From an uncultured Bacteriovoracaceae bacterium (GTDB lineage: Bacteria > Bdellovibrionota > Bacteriovoracia > Bacteriovoracales > Bacteriovoracaceae): 64,000 nt of DNA. Position 1 is the first letter of the stretch, and each line of letters opens with the position of its first letter. A program made the position numbers and the translations under genes. A model generated the notes under the pieces. That model was not told where the DNA came from and ran no database searches. It worked only from the letters and a program-made list of their open reading frames with translations. The stretch is taken from positions 1 through 64,000 of the forward strand of contig CATLOT010000015.1 of assembly GCA_950054155.1 (NCBI GenBank), given 5' to 3'. Below are positions 7,145 to 16,034 of the stretch, one piece after another.

Positions 7145-9187
7145 TTGAATTTATCAAAGAAAATTCCAATGATTCTAAGCACAACATCCCTTATCTTCTC
7201 TTCTCATACTTTTGGAGTGAGTAGTAGAGCTGACCTCATTAGTGGTAGATCAGCTATGATTATCTCTAAGAAGATTGTCGAGGAAGATGATTACATAAGG
7301 TATCACTTTAACATGGGCTACCTATTAGGAAAGATTGCGAAGCACGAGCTCTTAGGTAGAGACGGCACTCGAGATGGCAAAACTCCTAATGTTCCAAACT
7401 ACACCTCATTCTGTAACAATAGCGATTGTCCCTCTGGCTACAGTATTGGCTATTGGGTTTCAAAAATATTTACAATGGCCAATACGGAACAAGATGAGTT
7501 CCTCAATGATCCCCATAAATCAACTCGTACAGAGATAACAACAGGGGCAGGTAACTACGACACGAATAGAAGAATTAAAGATCTCGTTAGAGACTGGAAA
7601 CGAATTACTTATGATGGGTCCAAACCAGAAGGGAGTCGTATTACGACAGCTGCGAATTCTATCGCTGTCACCCAAAGCACTGATCCCAATGTTAGTGGAG
7701 AAGCTGAAGTTCAAGCGGCCCTAACTTGGATCAAGAAAAAGAATGCACCAGAATGGATGGCGACGAATCGTTTTAAACTTCTCGCTATTGCCAACAGAAT
7801 TGATCTCGCTGACAAGTATGACTCTAGACCAACAGGAAAGGCCACAAACCGACCAAGCTATTATGGAGAAGTTCATCTTATCTACGGTGTCTATGATCCA
7901 GACTCCGAAGCCCAAAATACCCCTTACCCAATGACATTCTCCCTGTCGTTTAAGAATCCTCTCATTAGTAACGTCTCTTTCAATATTAGCGCCGCAAATG
8001 AAGGCGAATACAGCCTCAATGAAAGCACTAATTCTAATCGTTACGATGACCCTGGTGCAAATTGGGCTACTAAAATCTCGAGATGGTCACAAGTTTGGTC
8101 ACGATTGTCAGACTTCACCCATAGTTCAGATGCCTATCAAAAGAGGCTCAAAGCAATTCTTAACACCGTCATTAAACCCGAAAATTTTATTGGTATAAGA
8201 AGTAATACCAAGATCAGTAATAACGAGTATGAACTGCGGGCTTGGTATATATTTAAAAGTCCTCATGGGCGAAATATCGCTGATGGTGCCGGAAATACCG
8301 ATGAATTCAGAGGACAGCTCATTCCAAGAAAACCCCGCAATCAACCATATGAATGTATGGAGAAATCCAATGCTTTAAAAAACCTTATCGTCGATAACTG
8401 GAAAACCGATTTAGTTCCAACAGGGGATCTAAAAGTTCAGCACAATGTTGTTTTTGATGGCACACTTGTTGATCGAGGTGCGACATATGAGCACTCTAGA
8501 GCAGGTTTTAGTATTTTAAGAGAGAAAGACGATCGCCCCTACCTCCTCCAGGAAAATGCTGGTAATACAATCGATGATACTTTCACCGAAAATAATAAGA
8601 AAGCTTATAATACCAGCTACCTTGCCTACAATGACAACGGCTCTAGCAATAAGGCAACCTTTTATTGGAAATTCTCTGGTACTAATAATTTTAACTGTGG
8701 AAATACTTTTGAGACGATGCCTTTTTATATGCTGACAGGAGAAGGAAGAAACCGCGGCCCTTGGGACCGCCCTTTTTCTAATTATGAAGATGAGCGAGAT
8801 AGAGCTGAAAAAAATCAACTTATGATGCTTGCTCCTTTTGCTCGAGTAAAAAAACAGAGCAATAATAAGTGGGGCCGTATTTGGGATAAGAAAAATAATG
8901 TCACTGAAAGGCAACGCCACGCTTTTGCCATTAGAACTTGTAATGGCTGTCACTCACAGGAGGGTTCAGCTTTTGAAGGCTTTCACGTAAGGCCACGCCT
9001 CAATAATGTAAAGTCAACATTAAGCCCATTTCTCACTGGAGACAGTGGCAATAGTTTTACTCATAACTCTGAAACCTACGTCTATCGAGAGCTAGACTGG
9101 AGACTAGATTTTTTATGGGAAATCCATCCTTCTAACTCCGTAACACCAGTTCGCTACAAGAATCTTACGAGAAGAGAACTGCACTAG
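7145..9187 (+). CDS. large secreted protein with a single CxxCH motif
   Basis: 680 residues from a TTG start preceded by AAAGGAGGG, with a signal peptide ending near S-S-H-T-F-G. The mature protein is rich in aromatic residues and glycine. It includes F-K-L-L-A-I-A-N-R-I-D-L-A, Y-Y-G-E-V-H-L-I-Y-G-V-Y-D-P and, near the C-terminus, R-T-C599-N-G-C602-H603-S-Q-E-G. The last of these is a cytochrome-c type haem attachment motif. Only one such site exists, so it is at most a monohaem protein. I recognise a family of uncharacterised periplasmic or surface proteins from delta-proteobacterial predators but no enzymatic function. The gene is monocistronic and ends before a strong terminator. Confidence 0.75.
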   Translation: MNLSKKIPMILSTTSLIFSSHTFGVSSRADLISGRSAMIISKKIVEEDDYIRYHFNMGYLLGKIAKHELLGRDGTRDGKTPNVPNYTSFCNNSDCPSGYSIGYWVSKIFTMANTEQDEFLNDPHKSTRTEITTGAGNYDTNRRIKDLVRDWKRITYDGSKPEGSRITTAANSIAVTQSTDPNVSGEAEVQAALTWIKKKNAPEWMATNRFKLLAIANRIDLADKYDSRPTGKATNRPSYYGEVHLIYGVYDPDSEAQNTPYPMTFSLSFKNPLISNVSFNISAANEGEYSLNESTNSNRYDDPGANWATKISRWSQVWSRLSDFTHSSDAYQKRLKAILNTVIKPENFIGIRSNTKISNNEYELRAWYIFKSPHGRNIADGAGNTDEFRGQLIPRKPRNQPYECMEKSNALKNLIVDNWKTDLVPTGDLKVQHNVVFDGTLVDRGATYEHSRAGFSILREKDDRPYLLQENAGNTIDDTFTENNKKAYNTSYLAYNDNGSSNKATFYWKFSGTNNFNCGNTFETMPFYMLTGEGRNRGPWDRPFSNYEDERDRAEKNQLMMLAPFARVKKQSNNKWGRIWDKKNNVTERQRHAFAIRTCNGCHSQEGSAFEGFHVRPRLNNVKSTLSPFLTGDSGNSFTHNSETYVYRELDWRLDFLWEIHPSNSVTPVRYKNLTRRELH

Positions 9188-9189
9188 TA

Positions 9190-9217
9190 AAAAAAGGGGG
9201 GGATTCCCCCCTTTATT
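9190..9217. terminator. bidirectional rho-independent terminator
   Basis: An A-run, a GGGGGG/CCCCCC stem around an ATT loop and a T-run lie between the convergent secreted-protein gene and the deoxyhypusine-synthase-like gene. A and T runs on both flanks let it serve both genes. Confidence 0.85.
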
Positions 9218-10182
9218 TAGTTTTCGAGTACGTAGCTAAAGATCAAAGGAGCGACAATCGTGGCGTCACTTTCAATGAGGTATCGCGGAGTTTTTGGTCC
9301 AAGTTTTCCCCATGTGATTTTTTCATTGGGAACAGCTCCTGAGTATGACCCGTAACTTGTGGTGGAATCTGAGATTTGGCAAAAATAGGACCATAGAGGG
9401 ACTTCTTTTTCAAGGTCTTGGTTGATCATGGGGACAACACAGATGGGAAAATCTCCCGCGATTCCGCCGCCAATTTGAAAGAATCCAACCCCCTGATCTT
9501 TCGCAGCTTGGGGGTACCAATCTGCAAGGAACATCATATACTCAATCCCACCTTTAACGGTACTTGGAGTCAGTTCCCCCGTCAGACAATAAGAGGTGAA
9601 AATATTGGCCGTTGTAGAATCTTCCCACCCAGGAACAACAATGGGGAGATTCTTTTTCGCAGCAGCAAAGACCCACGAGTCTTTGGGGTCGATTTCAAAC
9701 TCTTTTTCGAATCCGGGCTCAGCAAGGACTTGATAAAGAAATTCATGAGGAAAGTAGCGTTTTCCCTCCTTCTCTGCACGAGTCCAAACGTTAAAGAGGT
9801 ATTTTTGTAACTTTCTAAAAGCCGTCTCCTCGGGAATACATGTATCCGTCACCCGGTTAAACCCCTCTTCTAAAAGCTTCTGCTCATCCTCTGGCGAAAG
9901 ATCACGGTAGTTTGGAATTCTCTTATAGTGACTATGGGCAATCAAGTTCATGATATCTTCTTCAAGGTTCGCCCCCGTACAAGAAATCATATCAACTTTA
10001 TTTTGGCGGATCATCTCCGCTAGACTCACTCCAAGCTCTGCTGTGGACATAGCACCCGCCAGCGAAATAAGCATCTTATTTCCATTATCAATTTGTCGGC
10101 AGTAGCCCTTTGCCGCATCGACGAGAGAAGCCGCATTAAAATGGCGATAGTGTGTTTTAAAAAAGGACTTTAAATCGTTCAT
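9217..10182 (-). CDS. deoxyhypusine synthase-like protein
   Basis: 321 residues with the deoxyhypusine synthase fold signatures: an N-terminal L-I-S-L-A-G-A-M-S-T-A-E-L-G, S-C-T-G-A-N-L-E-E-D, G-G-G-I-A-G-D-F-P, and a C-terminal I-T-W-G-K293-L in which the Lys aligns with the catalytic lysine of the family. Bacteria have no eIF5A hypusination, and bacterial members are thought to act on polyamines, for example forming homospermidine, or to have unknown acceptors. It lies 37 bases after the ATP-grasp gene in the same direction and is likely the last gene of that operon. This raises the possibility of a polyamine-linked product. Confidence 0.85.
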   Translation of the reverse strand: MNDLKSFFKTHYRHFNAASLVDAAKGYCRQIDNGNKMLISLAGAMSTAELGVSLAEMIRQNKVDMISCTGANLEEDIMNLIAHSHYKRIPNYRDLSPEDEQKLLEEGFNRVTDTCIPEETAFRKLQKYLFNVWTRAEKEGKRYFPHEFLYQVLAEPGFEKEFEIDPKDSWVFAAAKKNLPIVVPGWEDSTTANIFTSYCLTGELTPSTVKGGIEYMMFLADWYPQAAKDQGVGFFQIGGGIAGDFPICVVPMINQDLEKEVPLWSYFCQISDSTTSYGSYSGAVPNEKITWGKLGPKTPRYLIESDATIVAPLIFSYVLEN

Positions 10183-10219
10183 AGTTTTCCTACCTTTGGA
10201 AAAAAAATTCTAAAGGCTA

Positions 10220-11314
10220 TTATCCCATTGCTTCTTCTAAAGCCATAGAAAAATGAGACCTAAAATCAGAAATCTCACGTTCTAATTTCTGCCTATCGTC
10301 TGAAGAAAAAATAAAGTGGGCCCGCTCCTTGCCAACCCCATCACGCTCCCCTACCAGATCACCTACTTTGGCGCGAATCTTATGCTGCTTAAGGGTTTTT
10401 AGCTTCGCAAGCTGATCTTCCCCTAAGATAGCTTCTATTTTCCCCTTTCCAGGATGATAGACGATCACCCCTGCGTGACTCCCTTTACTTGAAAGAGGAG
10501 GAAGAGCTTCTCCTAAATGAATTTTTACATAAAGCTCCCATGCTTTAAGGCCATGGGCTTCCCCAAGAAGAGTCATAATATGCCCCCCAGGTGGCCTGAG
10601 GGCGACCTCTCCAAAGAGAACCCCCTCTTCAGTCAAATAGACCTCAAGATGAGTGAGGCCATCCTTAATCTCAAAAGCTTCAATCACCTTTTGATTGACC
10701 TTTAAAACCTCCTCTAAAAGGGAACTTTCAAGGCAACTAGGAACGATATTGATAACACCTAGCTCTTCATACTTCGTGGTGGAGACAAACTTAATCTCCC
10801 CATCCTGAATAAAACTCTCCACACTCATCTCATGACCAGCAATGAAAGCTTCAATAAGCTGGTCGTCAGAGGAGGCAATAACCTCGGGAGAGGCGTAAAC
10901 TCTTTGCCCCTTACCTCCTGAGTTATTTCTATCCTTTACGACAAGCTTCTCACCAAGATAGTCATAGACTTCCTGTGAAGAAAGGTCGGTACCTCCAGGC
11001 AGAAAAGGAGTGACCTTTATCCCCTCTCGCTGAGCCTTCTCTTTCATGGAGAGCTTATCCGAGCATAGTTCGACCACAAGAGGGTCGATTTGAGTTAACC
11101 CAAGGTCTTTTCTCACTCTATTAGAGAGAACAACGGAGCCTTCACCAGAGGCCAAAACGTGACTTATGTGGGCAAGGTTTTCTTTTTCCTTAAGGTTTTC
11201 CTCTAAAGAGGCTTCATCCAAATGTCTCCAGATGGTATGAGGGATCGCGAGTTCTTCTAGGGCCTTCGTAAGACCTTTACGTTGACCGAGAACAAGAACG
11301 TGCTTTTCCTTCAT
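10220..11314 (-). CDS. ATP-grasp ligase
   Basis: 364 residues from ATG at 11314, where the Rossmann-like start M-K-E-K-H-V-L-V-L-G begins. A longer frame reaching 11374 overlaps the upstream gene and is less likely. ATP-grasp features are L-C-S-D-K-L-S-M-K, L-V-V-K-D-R-N-N-S-G-G-K-G (glycine-rich loop), E-M-S-V-E-S-F-I and the metal-binding segment L-F-G-E-V-A-L-R-P-P-G-G-H. Such enzymes make an acyl-phosphate from a carboxylate and couple it to an amine or thiol. The gene follows a GNAT-peptidase C39 fusion by 10 bases and precedes a DHS-like gene. The substrate is unknown; a peptide or amino-acid conjugate is likely from context. Confidence 0.82.
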   Translation of the reverse strand: MKEKHVLVLGQRKGLTKALEELAIPHTIWRHLDEASLEENLKEKENLAHISHVLASGEGSVVLSNRVRKDLGLTQIDPLVVELCSDKLSMKEKAQREGIKVTPFLPGGTDLSSQEVYDYLGEKLVVKDRNNSGGKGQRVYASPEVIASSDDQLIEAFIAGHEMSVESFIQDGEIKFVSTTKYEELGVINIVPSCLESSLLEEVLKVNQKVIEAFEIKDGLTHLEVYLTEEGVLFGEVALRPPGGHIMTLLGEAHGLKAWELYVKIHLGEALPPLSSKGSHAGVIVYHPGKGKIEAILGEDQLAKLKTLKQHKIRAKVGDLVGERDGVGKERAHFIFSSDDRQKLEREISDFRSHFSMALEEAMG

Positions 11315-11324
11315 ACCGCCTTCC

Positions 11325-12428
11325 TTAGTCTGACGGATAGACCGCCACGATACTCTTGAGTTGGCGTGAGCCAAACTTTGCCATCATTTCAAACTCGTCT
11401 CTTCTGACGGGAATATTGATATTATCAATCGGGGTTTGATCTTCGTAAACCTCTGGATCATGAAAATAAATATACTCCTCTTCCATGGCGGTCAGAGCAA
11501 TCCAGTGAGGGGCTTTGGACTCGGTAAGGCGATAAGCACTAATAAGAAGAACTGGGATTCCCCCCTCAGCAAAGATATCCTGAATAGTCTCCCAATCGTA
11601 CTCGTCTTTATAGACTGGGATTCTTGCTCTTTTGATTTTCTTTTCAAAATCTCTTTGGACGAGCTCAATGATATCTTTCTTATGTTGAGAGCGGACTCCC
11701 TCTACAAAGAGAGGAGCTGAAGAATTGATATAGAGTTCGACCCTAAAACCTCTGCGATGGGCCGCAAGGGCTAGGCCATGAGGACCACAGCCACCATGGC
11801 CACTTGTCATAAAGATCGTCGTTGCCTCACGCCAGATCTCAAGCTCATGCTCGCGATTAAGGGCTATTTTCTTATCATGGGCCTTCATGGCCATAAGAAG
11901 AGATGAGGGCCCACAGGTAAATTCGGTCGTTTGCTGATAGTGAGGAACCTTAGCCCCTTTAATAACTTTACCAGAGAGTTTTCGAATCAATTTCTCAAAG
12001 CACTCGGCATCTTCATGATCCTGATAGTAGTCCTTTTTAAGTGCGAACTTTCGATAACCACTGGATTTGTAAAGGGCTATGGCCTGACTATTGCTGGCCT
12101 TTACCTCAAGCCTTAAGTACGTACTTCCTCGCTCTTTAGCGAGCTGTTCAAGTTTGGCCAAAAGCTTTCTGCCAAGTCCCTTACCTCGGCAATTTGTATC
12201 CACTGCCAAGGAGTAAAGTCGCGCTAGCGCCGTTCCCTTGTGAAAAAGCAACACCCCATAACCGGTTATCCTGCCAGCATCCTCTTGAACCAAAATATCC
12301 CCATGGGATAAGTCTATGAAATACTTAAAGTTTTTTTCGGTCAAACGGTCATACTCAAAGGACGCGTTTTCCAAGGAAACAAGGGCTGGGATGTCTGATT
12401 TTTTTGCGGGTCTATACTTCAATTTCAT
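11325..12428 (-). CDS. GNAT acetyltransferase fused to peptidase C39-like domain
   Basis: 367 residues from ATG at 12428 (a TTG at 12446 would add six). Residues about 1-150 are a RimI-type GNAT domain, with L-Y-S-L-A-V-D-x-x-x-R-G-K-G-L-G-R-K-L-L for acetyl-CoA binding and the A-I-A-L-Y-K-S-S-G-Y-R-K-F signature. Residues about 165-365 are a papain-like C39/DUF3335 domain, with the Cys in Q-Q-T-T-E-F-T-C-G-P-S-S and the His in A-P-H-W-I-A-L-T, followed by Y-F-H-D-P. This fusion is known from amidoligase neighbourhoods where RimK-like ligases make small peptides. It may acetylate and trim the ligase product. Confidence 0.85.
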   Translation of the reverse strand: MKLKYRPAKKSDIPALVSLENASFEYDRLTEKNFKYFIDLSHGDILVQEDAGRITGYGVLLFHKGTALARLYSLAVDTNCRGKGLGRKLLAKLEQLAKERGSTYLRLEVKASNSQAIALYKSSGYRKFALKKDYYQDHEDAECFEKLIRKLSGKVIKGAKVPHYQQTTEFTCGPSSLLMAMKAHDKKIALNREHELEIWREATTIFMTSGHGGCGPHGLALAAHRRGFRVELYINSSAPLFVEGVRSQHKKDIIELVQRDFEKKIKRARIPVYKDEYDWETIQDIFAEGGIPVLLISAYRLTESKAPHWIALTAMEEEYIYFHDPEVYEDQTPIDNINIPVRRDEFEMMAKFGSRQLKSIVAVYPSD

Positions 12429-12502
12429 CTCTTTTTTGGTGACCAAATTCTAAAGTCATAATAGCATCAGACTTAAATATTGCCCTCTTTAAAAGGAAAG
12501 AA

Positions 12503-13993
12503 ATGAAAGAATTTATTGTGCTTGTTGATCATCAAAAAGACTGGCAAGCCTACTATCCATCCGAGCATCTTAAGACCGCTAAGGATTACCTCTTTGACCT
12601 TAATTGGGGGACTAAAAGTAAGCGACCGACAAGAGTCATTAATCTTTGCAAGAGCTATAAGTATCTCTCTATTGGCTACTATAGCTCTCTCTTGGCAGAG
12701 TCACGAAACCATCGAGTCATTCCTTCCATCAAAACATTGAATGATCTCAGTAAAAAGAGACTCTATCTTTATAATCTTGATGAAGTTCAAGAAGTTGTTG
12801 AGCAAGCTGCAAAGAAGTTTACTGAAAATACCGATGGCCTCAAATCTATTGCCTTTAGAGTCTATTTTGGAAAATGCAAGAACCCCCTTTTCAAAGAGCT
12901 CTCTCGCCAAATCTTTGATCAGTTTCCTTGTCCGATTCTTGAGATAAGGCTTGTTCAAAAGGCCATTTGGAAGATTGAATCGATTCTTCCGATTCCTCTT
13001 TCTGACCTTAATAGTGACGAAGAAGAGCTCTTTGGAAAATCGTTAGAAGCTTTCTCAACGAAAATTTGGCGTCTACCCAATAAAGGGAATAATTATCACT
13101 TTGACCTCGCTATCTTAGTTGACCCAGAGGAAGAACTTCCCCCTTCTAACGAAGCGTCCCTTCAGAAGTTTGAAAAAGCATTTAAAGGTCTTGGGATTTA
13201 TAGTGAACGTATTTCACGAAGGGACCTTACTCGTCTTAATGAATTTGATGGCCTCTTTATTCGAGAGACCACAACGATTAAGAACCATACCTATGCTTTT
13301 AGTCTTCGCGCTCAACAAGAGGGACTCGTCGTCATTGATGACCCCGAAAGTATTCTCAAATGCACCAACAAAGTTTTCATGTACAACTTAATGGAGCGAA
13401 ATCAGATCCCTCAGCTTCCCTCTCTCTTCGTCTCGGATAATAACAAAGAGACTCTAACAAAACTTGAAAAAAGCTTTGGTTACCCCATGGTCTTAAAAAT
13501 CCCTGATGGTAGCTTTAGCATAGGAGTTAAAAAAGTCGATAATCTGGAAGAGCTCAAGATAATCCTTTCGGATTTTCTTAAGAAATCCGCTCTTGTCCTA
13601 ATTCAACAGTTTCTACCAACAGAGTATGACTGGAGAATTGGAGTACTCAGAGGAAAACCTCTCTATGCCTGTAAATACTTTATGAGTCGCGGCCACTGGC
13701 AGATCTATGATCATGCCAAAACAGAGGGCGATGTCTCTGGGGACAGCGAAACCCTTGCACTTGATCAGGTCCCTCCAATTATCCTTGAGACGGCGACAAA
13801 AGTCTGCCGATTGGTTGGAAATGGTCTTTATGGCGTTGATCTTAAATTCATCGATGGCGTCCCTATGGTCGTCGAAGTGAATGATAATCCAAGCATTGAT
13901 ACAGATGTTGAAGACCTTGTTTTGGGGGACGATCTTTATAAACAAGTAGGTGAAGCATTCTTGCACACCTTCAAAGAGGAGCATAAGAGTTGA
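12503..13993 (+). CDS. RLAN-domain RimK-like ATP-grasp ligase
   Basis: 496 residues with AAAGGAAAG before the ATG. The N-terminal 170 residues match the RimK-associated RLAN domain (Y-Y-P-S-E-H-L-K-T-A-x-D-Y-L, R-V-I-N-L-C-x-S-Y-x-Y-L-S-x-G-Y-Y-S-S-L-L-A-E-S-R). The C-terminal half is a RimK-type ATP-grasp domain (C-T-N-K-V-F-M-Y-N-L-M, M-V-L-K-I-P-D-G-S-F-S-I-G-V, D-W-R-I-G-V-L, V-V-E-V-N-D-N-P-S-I-D). RimK relatives add glutamate or other amino acids to amine or carboxylate acceptors. It is divergent from the GNAT-C39/ATP-grasp operon. Its TGA overlaps the TTG start of the next gene, so the two are translationally coupled. Confidence 0.88.
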   Translation: MKEFIVLVDHQKDWQAYYPSEHLKTAKDYLFDLNWGTKSKRPTRVINLCKSYKYLSIGYYSSLLAESRNHRVIPSIKTLNDLSKKRLYLYNLDEVQEVVEQAAKKFTENTDGLKSIAFRVYFGKCKNPLFKELSRQIFDQFPCPILEIRLVQKAIWKIESILPIPLSDLNSDEEELFGKSLEAFSTKIWRLPNKGNNYHFDLAILVDPEEELPPSNEASLQKFEKAFKGLGIYSERISRRDLTRLNEFDGLFIRETTTIKNHTYAFSLRAQQEGLVVIDDPESILKCTNKVFMYNLMERNQIPQLPSLFVSDNNKETLTKLEKSFGYPMVLKIPDGSFSIGVKKVDNLEELKIILSDFLKKSALVLIQQFLPTEYDWRIGVLRGKPLYACKYFMSRGHWQIYDHAKTEGDVSGDSETLALDQVPPIILETATKVCRLVGNGLYGVDLKFIDGVPMVVEVNDNPSIDTDVEDLVLGDDLYKQVGEAFLHTFKEEHKS

Positions 13994-15084
13994 ACGCAGG
14001 AAAGCTAAAGGTCTTCAGGATCTATGATTTTGCTCATGAAGTAAAAATTGAAGAGGCTGAAGAAAAGCTTAAAAAACTAGGTCCGACTTCTAAATATAAA
14101 CTACAAAAAGACTCAAAAGACTTTTTAATAGGTGATCCTCCCTTAGTTTTAACTTTAGGAGAGGTCCTCATTGGCCATTCCTCTTGTCATATTTTAATAA
14201 AAATTTGGAGTTATGGAGCTATATCATTTAGCCTCACTTTTAGTTGTGATTCATTTACTAATCAGAAGGACTTTATTCAATGGATGAGAGTATCATCGGA
14301 TAATCTTGCAATTGATGATTTTTGTTTAAAGAAGCTGGCTGAACTTAATCCGCTTCTGGGTAGCTCCTTAAAAAAGCAAAACACTTGGAAACAAGAAGAA
14401 GATTACAGTATTTTCATTGCTAATCCTGATTTTAAACCAAGGGAGTTTTGGGAAAAAGACAATTTCGTTTACCAGTTGCTTACAATGGAAGATAGCGTTG
14501 CCCTCTCTCCCGAAATGATTGCTCCCATAAAGGCCAGTAGTCTTTCCTATGGACCAAATGATCTGGTCGTTATTGATTGGGACAACGCCTTCGTTCTTGC
14601 CAAGCAAGACTCAGAGGATATTTGCGACGTTATTGAGCTAGCGAATGTTCAGCTATTAGAACTGCGTTTTTTTGATGACCTTCTCGATAAGAAACTCTCA
14701 GGCTTATACCGCCAGGTTGTCGAAAGAAAACCAACTCTGTTTAACAGTACAATTTCCCTACTAGCTCAAGACGCGAGTCAGCTCTACATGGAAACGAGTG
14801 AAGTGGTTGAGCGTATCGAAAACTCATTAAAAATTGTTGGAGACATCTACTTCGCACGAATCTATCGAATCAGCTTAAGTCGATTACAAGTCCCTCAGTG
14901 GCAAGGTACCGTGGACCAGAAATTAAAGAACCTCCTCGATATTTCTCAGATGTATATTGGAGAACTCCATACAAAGAGAAGTCATTTTATGGAGATCATT
15001 ATTATAATCCTCATTGCAATTGAGGTGGTTCCCTTTCTTTATCCTCACGTTATCAAACTCATTAACTTAATACGGTGGGTTTGA
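13990..15084 (+). CDS. putative membrane-anchored protein coupled to RimK-like ligase
   Basis: 364 residues from a TTG whose last bases form the RimK stop codon (TTGA overlap), with AGAGGAG upstream. The N-terminal 280 residues are soluble, with F-W-E-K-D-N-F-V-Y and D-D-L-L-D-K-K-L-S. Near the C-terminus a helical segment E-L-H-T-K-R-S-H-F-M-E leads into one or two membrane segments. The layout, especially the charged helix just before the final membrane helix, weakly resembles the RMND1/Sif2 (DUF155) family. I cannot confirm that without a profile search. It could anchor the ligase system at the membrane. Confidence 0.55.
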   Translation: MNAGKLKVFRIYDFAHEVKIEEAEEKLKKLGPTSKYKLQKDSKDFLIGDPPLVLTLGEVLIGHSSCHILIKIWSYGAISFSLTFSCDSFTNQKDFIQWMRVSSDNLAIDDFCLKKLAELNPLLGSSLKKQNTWKQEEDYSIFIANPDFKPREFWEKDNFVYQLLTMEDSVALSPEMIAPIKASSLSYGPNDLVVIDWDNAFVLAKQDSEDICDVIELANVQLLELRFFDDLLDKKLSGLYRQVVERKPTLFNSTISLLAQDASQLYMETSEVVERIENSLKIVGDIYFARIYRISLSRLQVPQWQGTVDQKLKNLLDISQMYIGELHTKRSHFMEIIIIILIAIEVVPFLYPHVIKLINLIRWV

Positions 15085-15190
15085 TAATATTTAGGATAAC
15101 AACCCCCTTTTAACAACAAAGTCCTATCAACAGTTGAGTTGGTAATTTGCCCTCTATCGAGGTGTTGCCAAAAATGCTTGAAGGAGCGAT

Positions 15191-15262
15191 ATGAGAGAGC
15201 TCATCGAGTGGGCGAAAACTATCAAAAAGATGGTTTCTCTGATAGGTGAAAATCTATTCTAA
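15191..15262 (+). CDS. possible 23-residue small protein
   Basis: An ATG at 15191 has a good AAGGAG site 4 bases upstream and opens a 23-codon amphipathic peptide (M-R-E-L-I-E-W-A-K-T-I-K-K-M-V-S-L-I-G-E). It overlaps the end of the convergent PhyH gene. The ribosome binding site is the main support. It may be chance. Confidence 0.25.
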   Translation: MRELIEWAKTIKKMVSLIGENLF

Positions 15263-16034
15263 TCATTTGGCGAGGACTATTCGATACATTTGACGAGCCA
15301 GTGTGAAGTCCCCTTGGATCAAAGAGGATCATGTCACCACCACTTCCTACGAGTGGCTTAAAACTCTTTTCTGGAGTAAAAGCCCTTCCTTCTCTAAGAA
15401 GAGGAAGTAATTTTCCAACGGGTAAGAGCTTCGTTGTCTTAAAATCTAAAGCAAGGTCTTTATTAGTTGATTTAAAAGCATCAATTGAGTTTTTATCATA
15501 GACCCCAAATTCATCCGCTAGCTTTAGCCCTTCAAGATGGCTTCTCGGAATAACGAGTGTTGGCCCATGATCAATTGTAACCTCGTCCAAAGGGATGAAG
15601 ACAAAAATACTCCATGGCAATTCTTCCCCTGAGACAATAGGAATATCATTATGCCAAGAGTTTTTAGGAACCTCCCAAGTTCTTTTGTTACCAGGGAAAT
15701 TGATAAGAGAGTACCAGGACTCATTTACTTTCCATAAACTATCTGGAAAAGACTCCAATAGAAAACTTGAGATCTTCTCTTCAATTTCTTTAAAGACCCC
15801 ATCATCCTGAAGTTTCCTCATTACAGGATTCATATTATTCAGGCGAACAACATCTTGATTGTCGAGAGAGGCTTTTGGATGGGTGGATTTATCCTCGAGA
15901 CGAATTCTAAATTGGGTGAAGATCTCTTCCCAGAGAGCGTTGTGAATTCTTTTAACGAGGTCTTTTGAAAAATACTTTTCAACTTTCAAAAGACCTTCGG
16001 TTTTAAAGATCTCTTTATTTCGGTTTCTTACCAT
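15222..16034 (-). CDS. phytanoyl-CoA dioxygenase (PhyH) family protein
   Basis: 270 residues with the Fe(II)/2-oxoglutarate oxygenase facial triad visible: H-N-D in K-N-S-W-H-N-D-I-P, the distal His in G-L-H-T-G-S-S-N, and the 2-oxoglutarate-binding Arg in P-R-Q-M-I-R-I-D. T-L-V-I-P-R-S-H is also typical. The substrate is unknown; the family hydroxylates lipids, amino acids or secondary metabolites. It overlaps the end of the SDR gene by 7 bases, so both enzymes probably act in one short pathway. Confidence 0.85.
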   Translation of the reverse strand: MVRNRNKEIFKTEGLLKVEKYFSKDLVKRIHNALWEEIFTQFRIRLEDKSTHPKASLDNQDVVRLNNMNPVMRKLQDDGVFKEIEEKISSFLLESFPDSLWKVNESWYSLINFPGNKRTWEVPKNSWHNDIPIVSGEELPWSIFVFIPLDEVTIDHGPTLVIPRSHLEGLKLADEFGVYDKNSIDAFKSTNKDLALDFKTTKLLPVGKLLPLLREGRAFTPEKSFKPLVGSGGDMILFDPRGLHTGSSNVSNSPRQMIRIDFHLSEKPSF

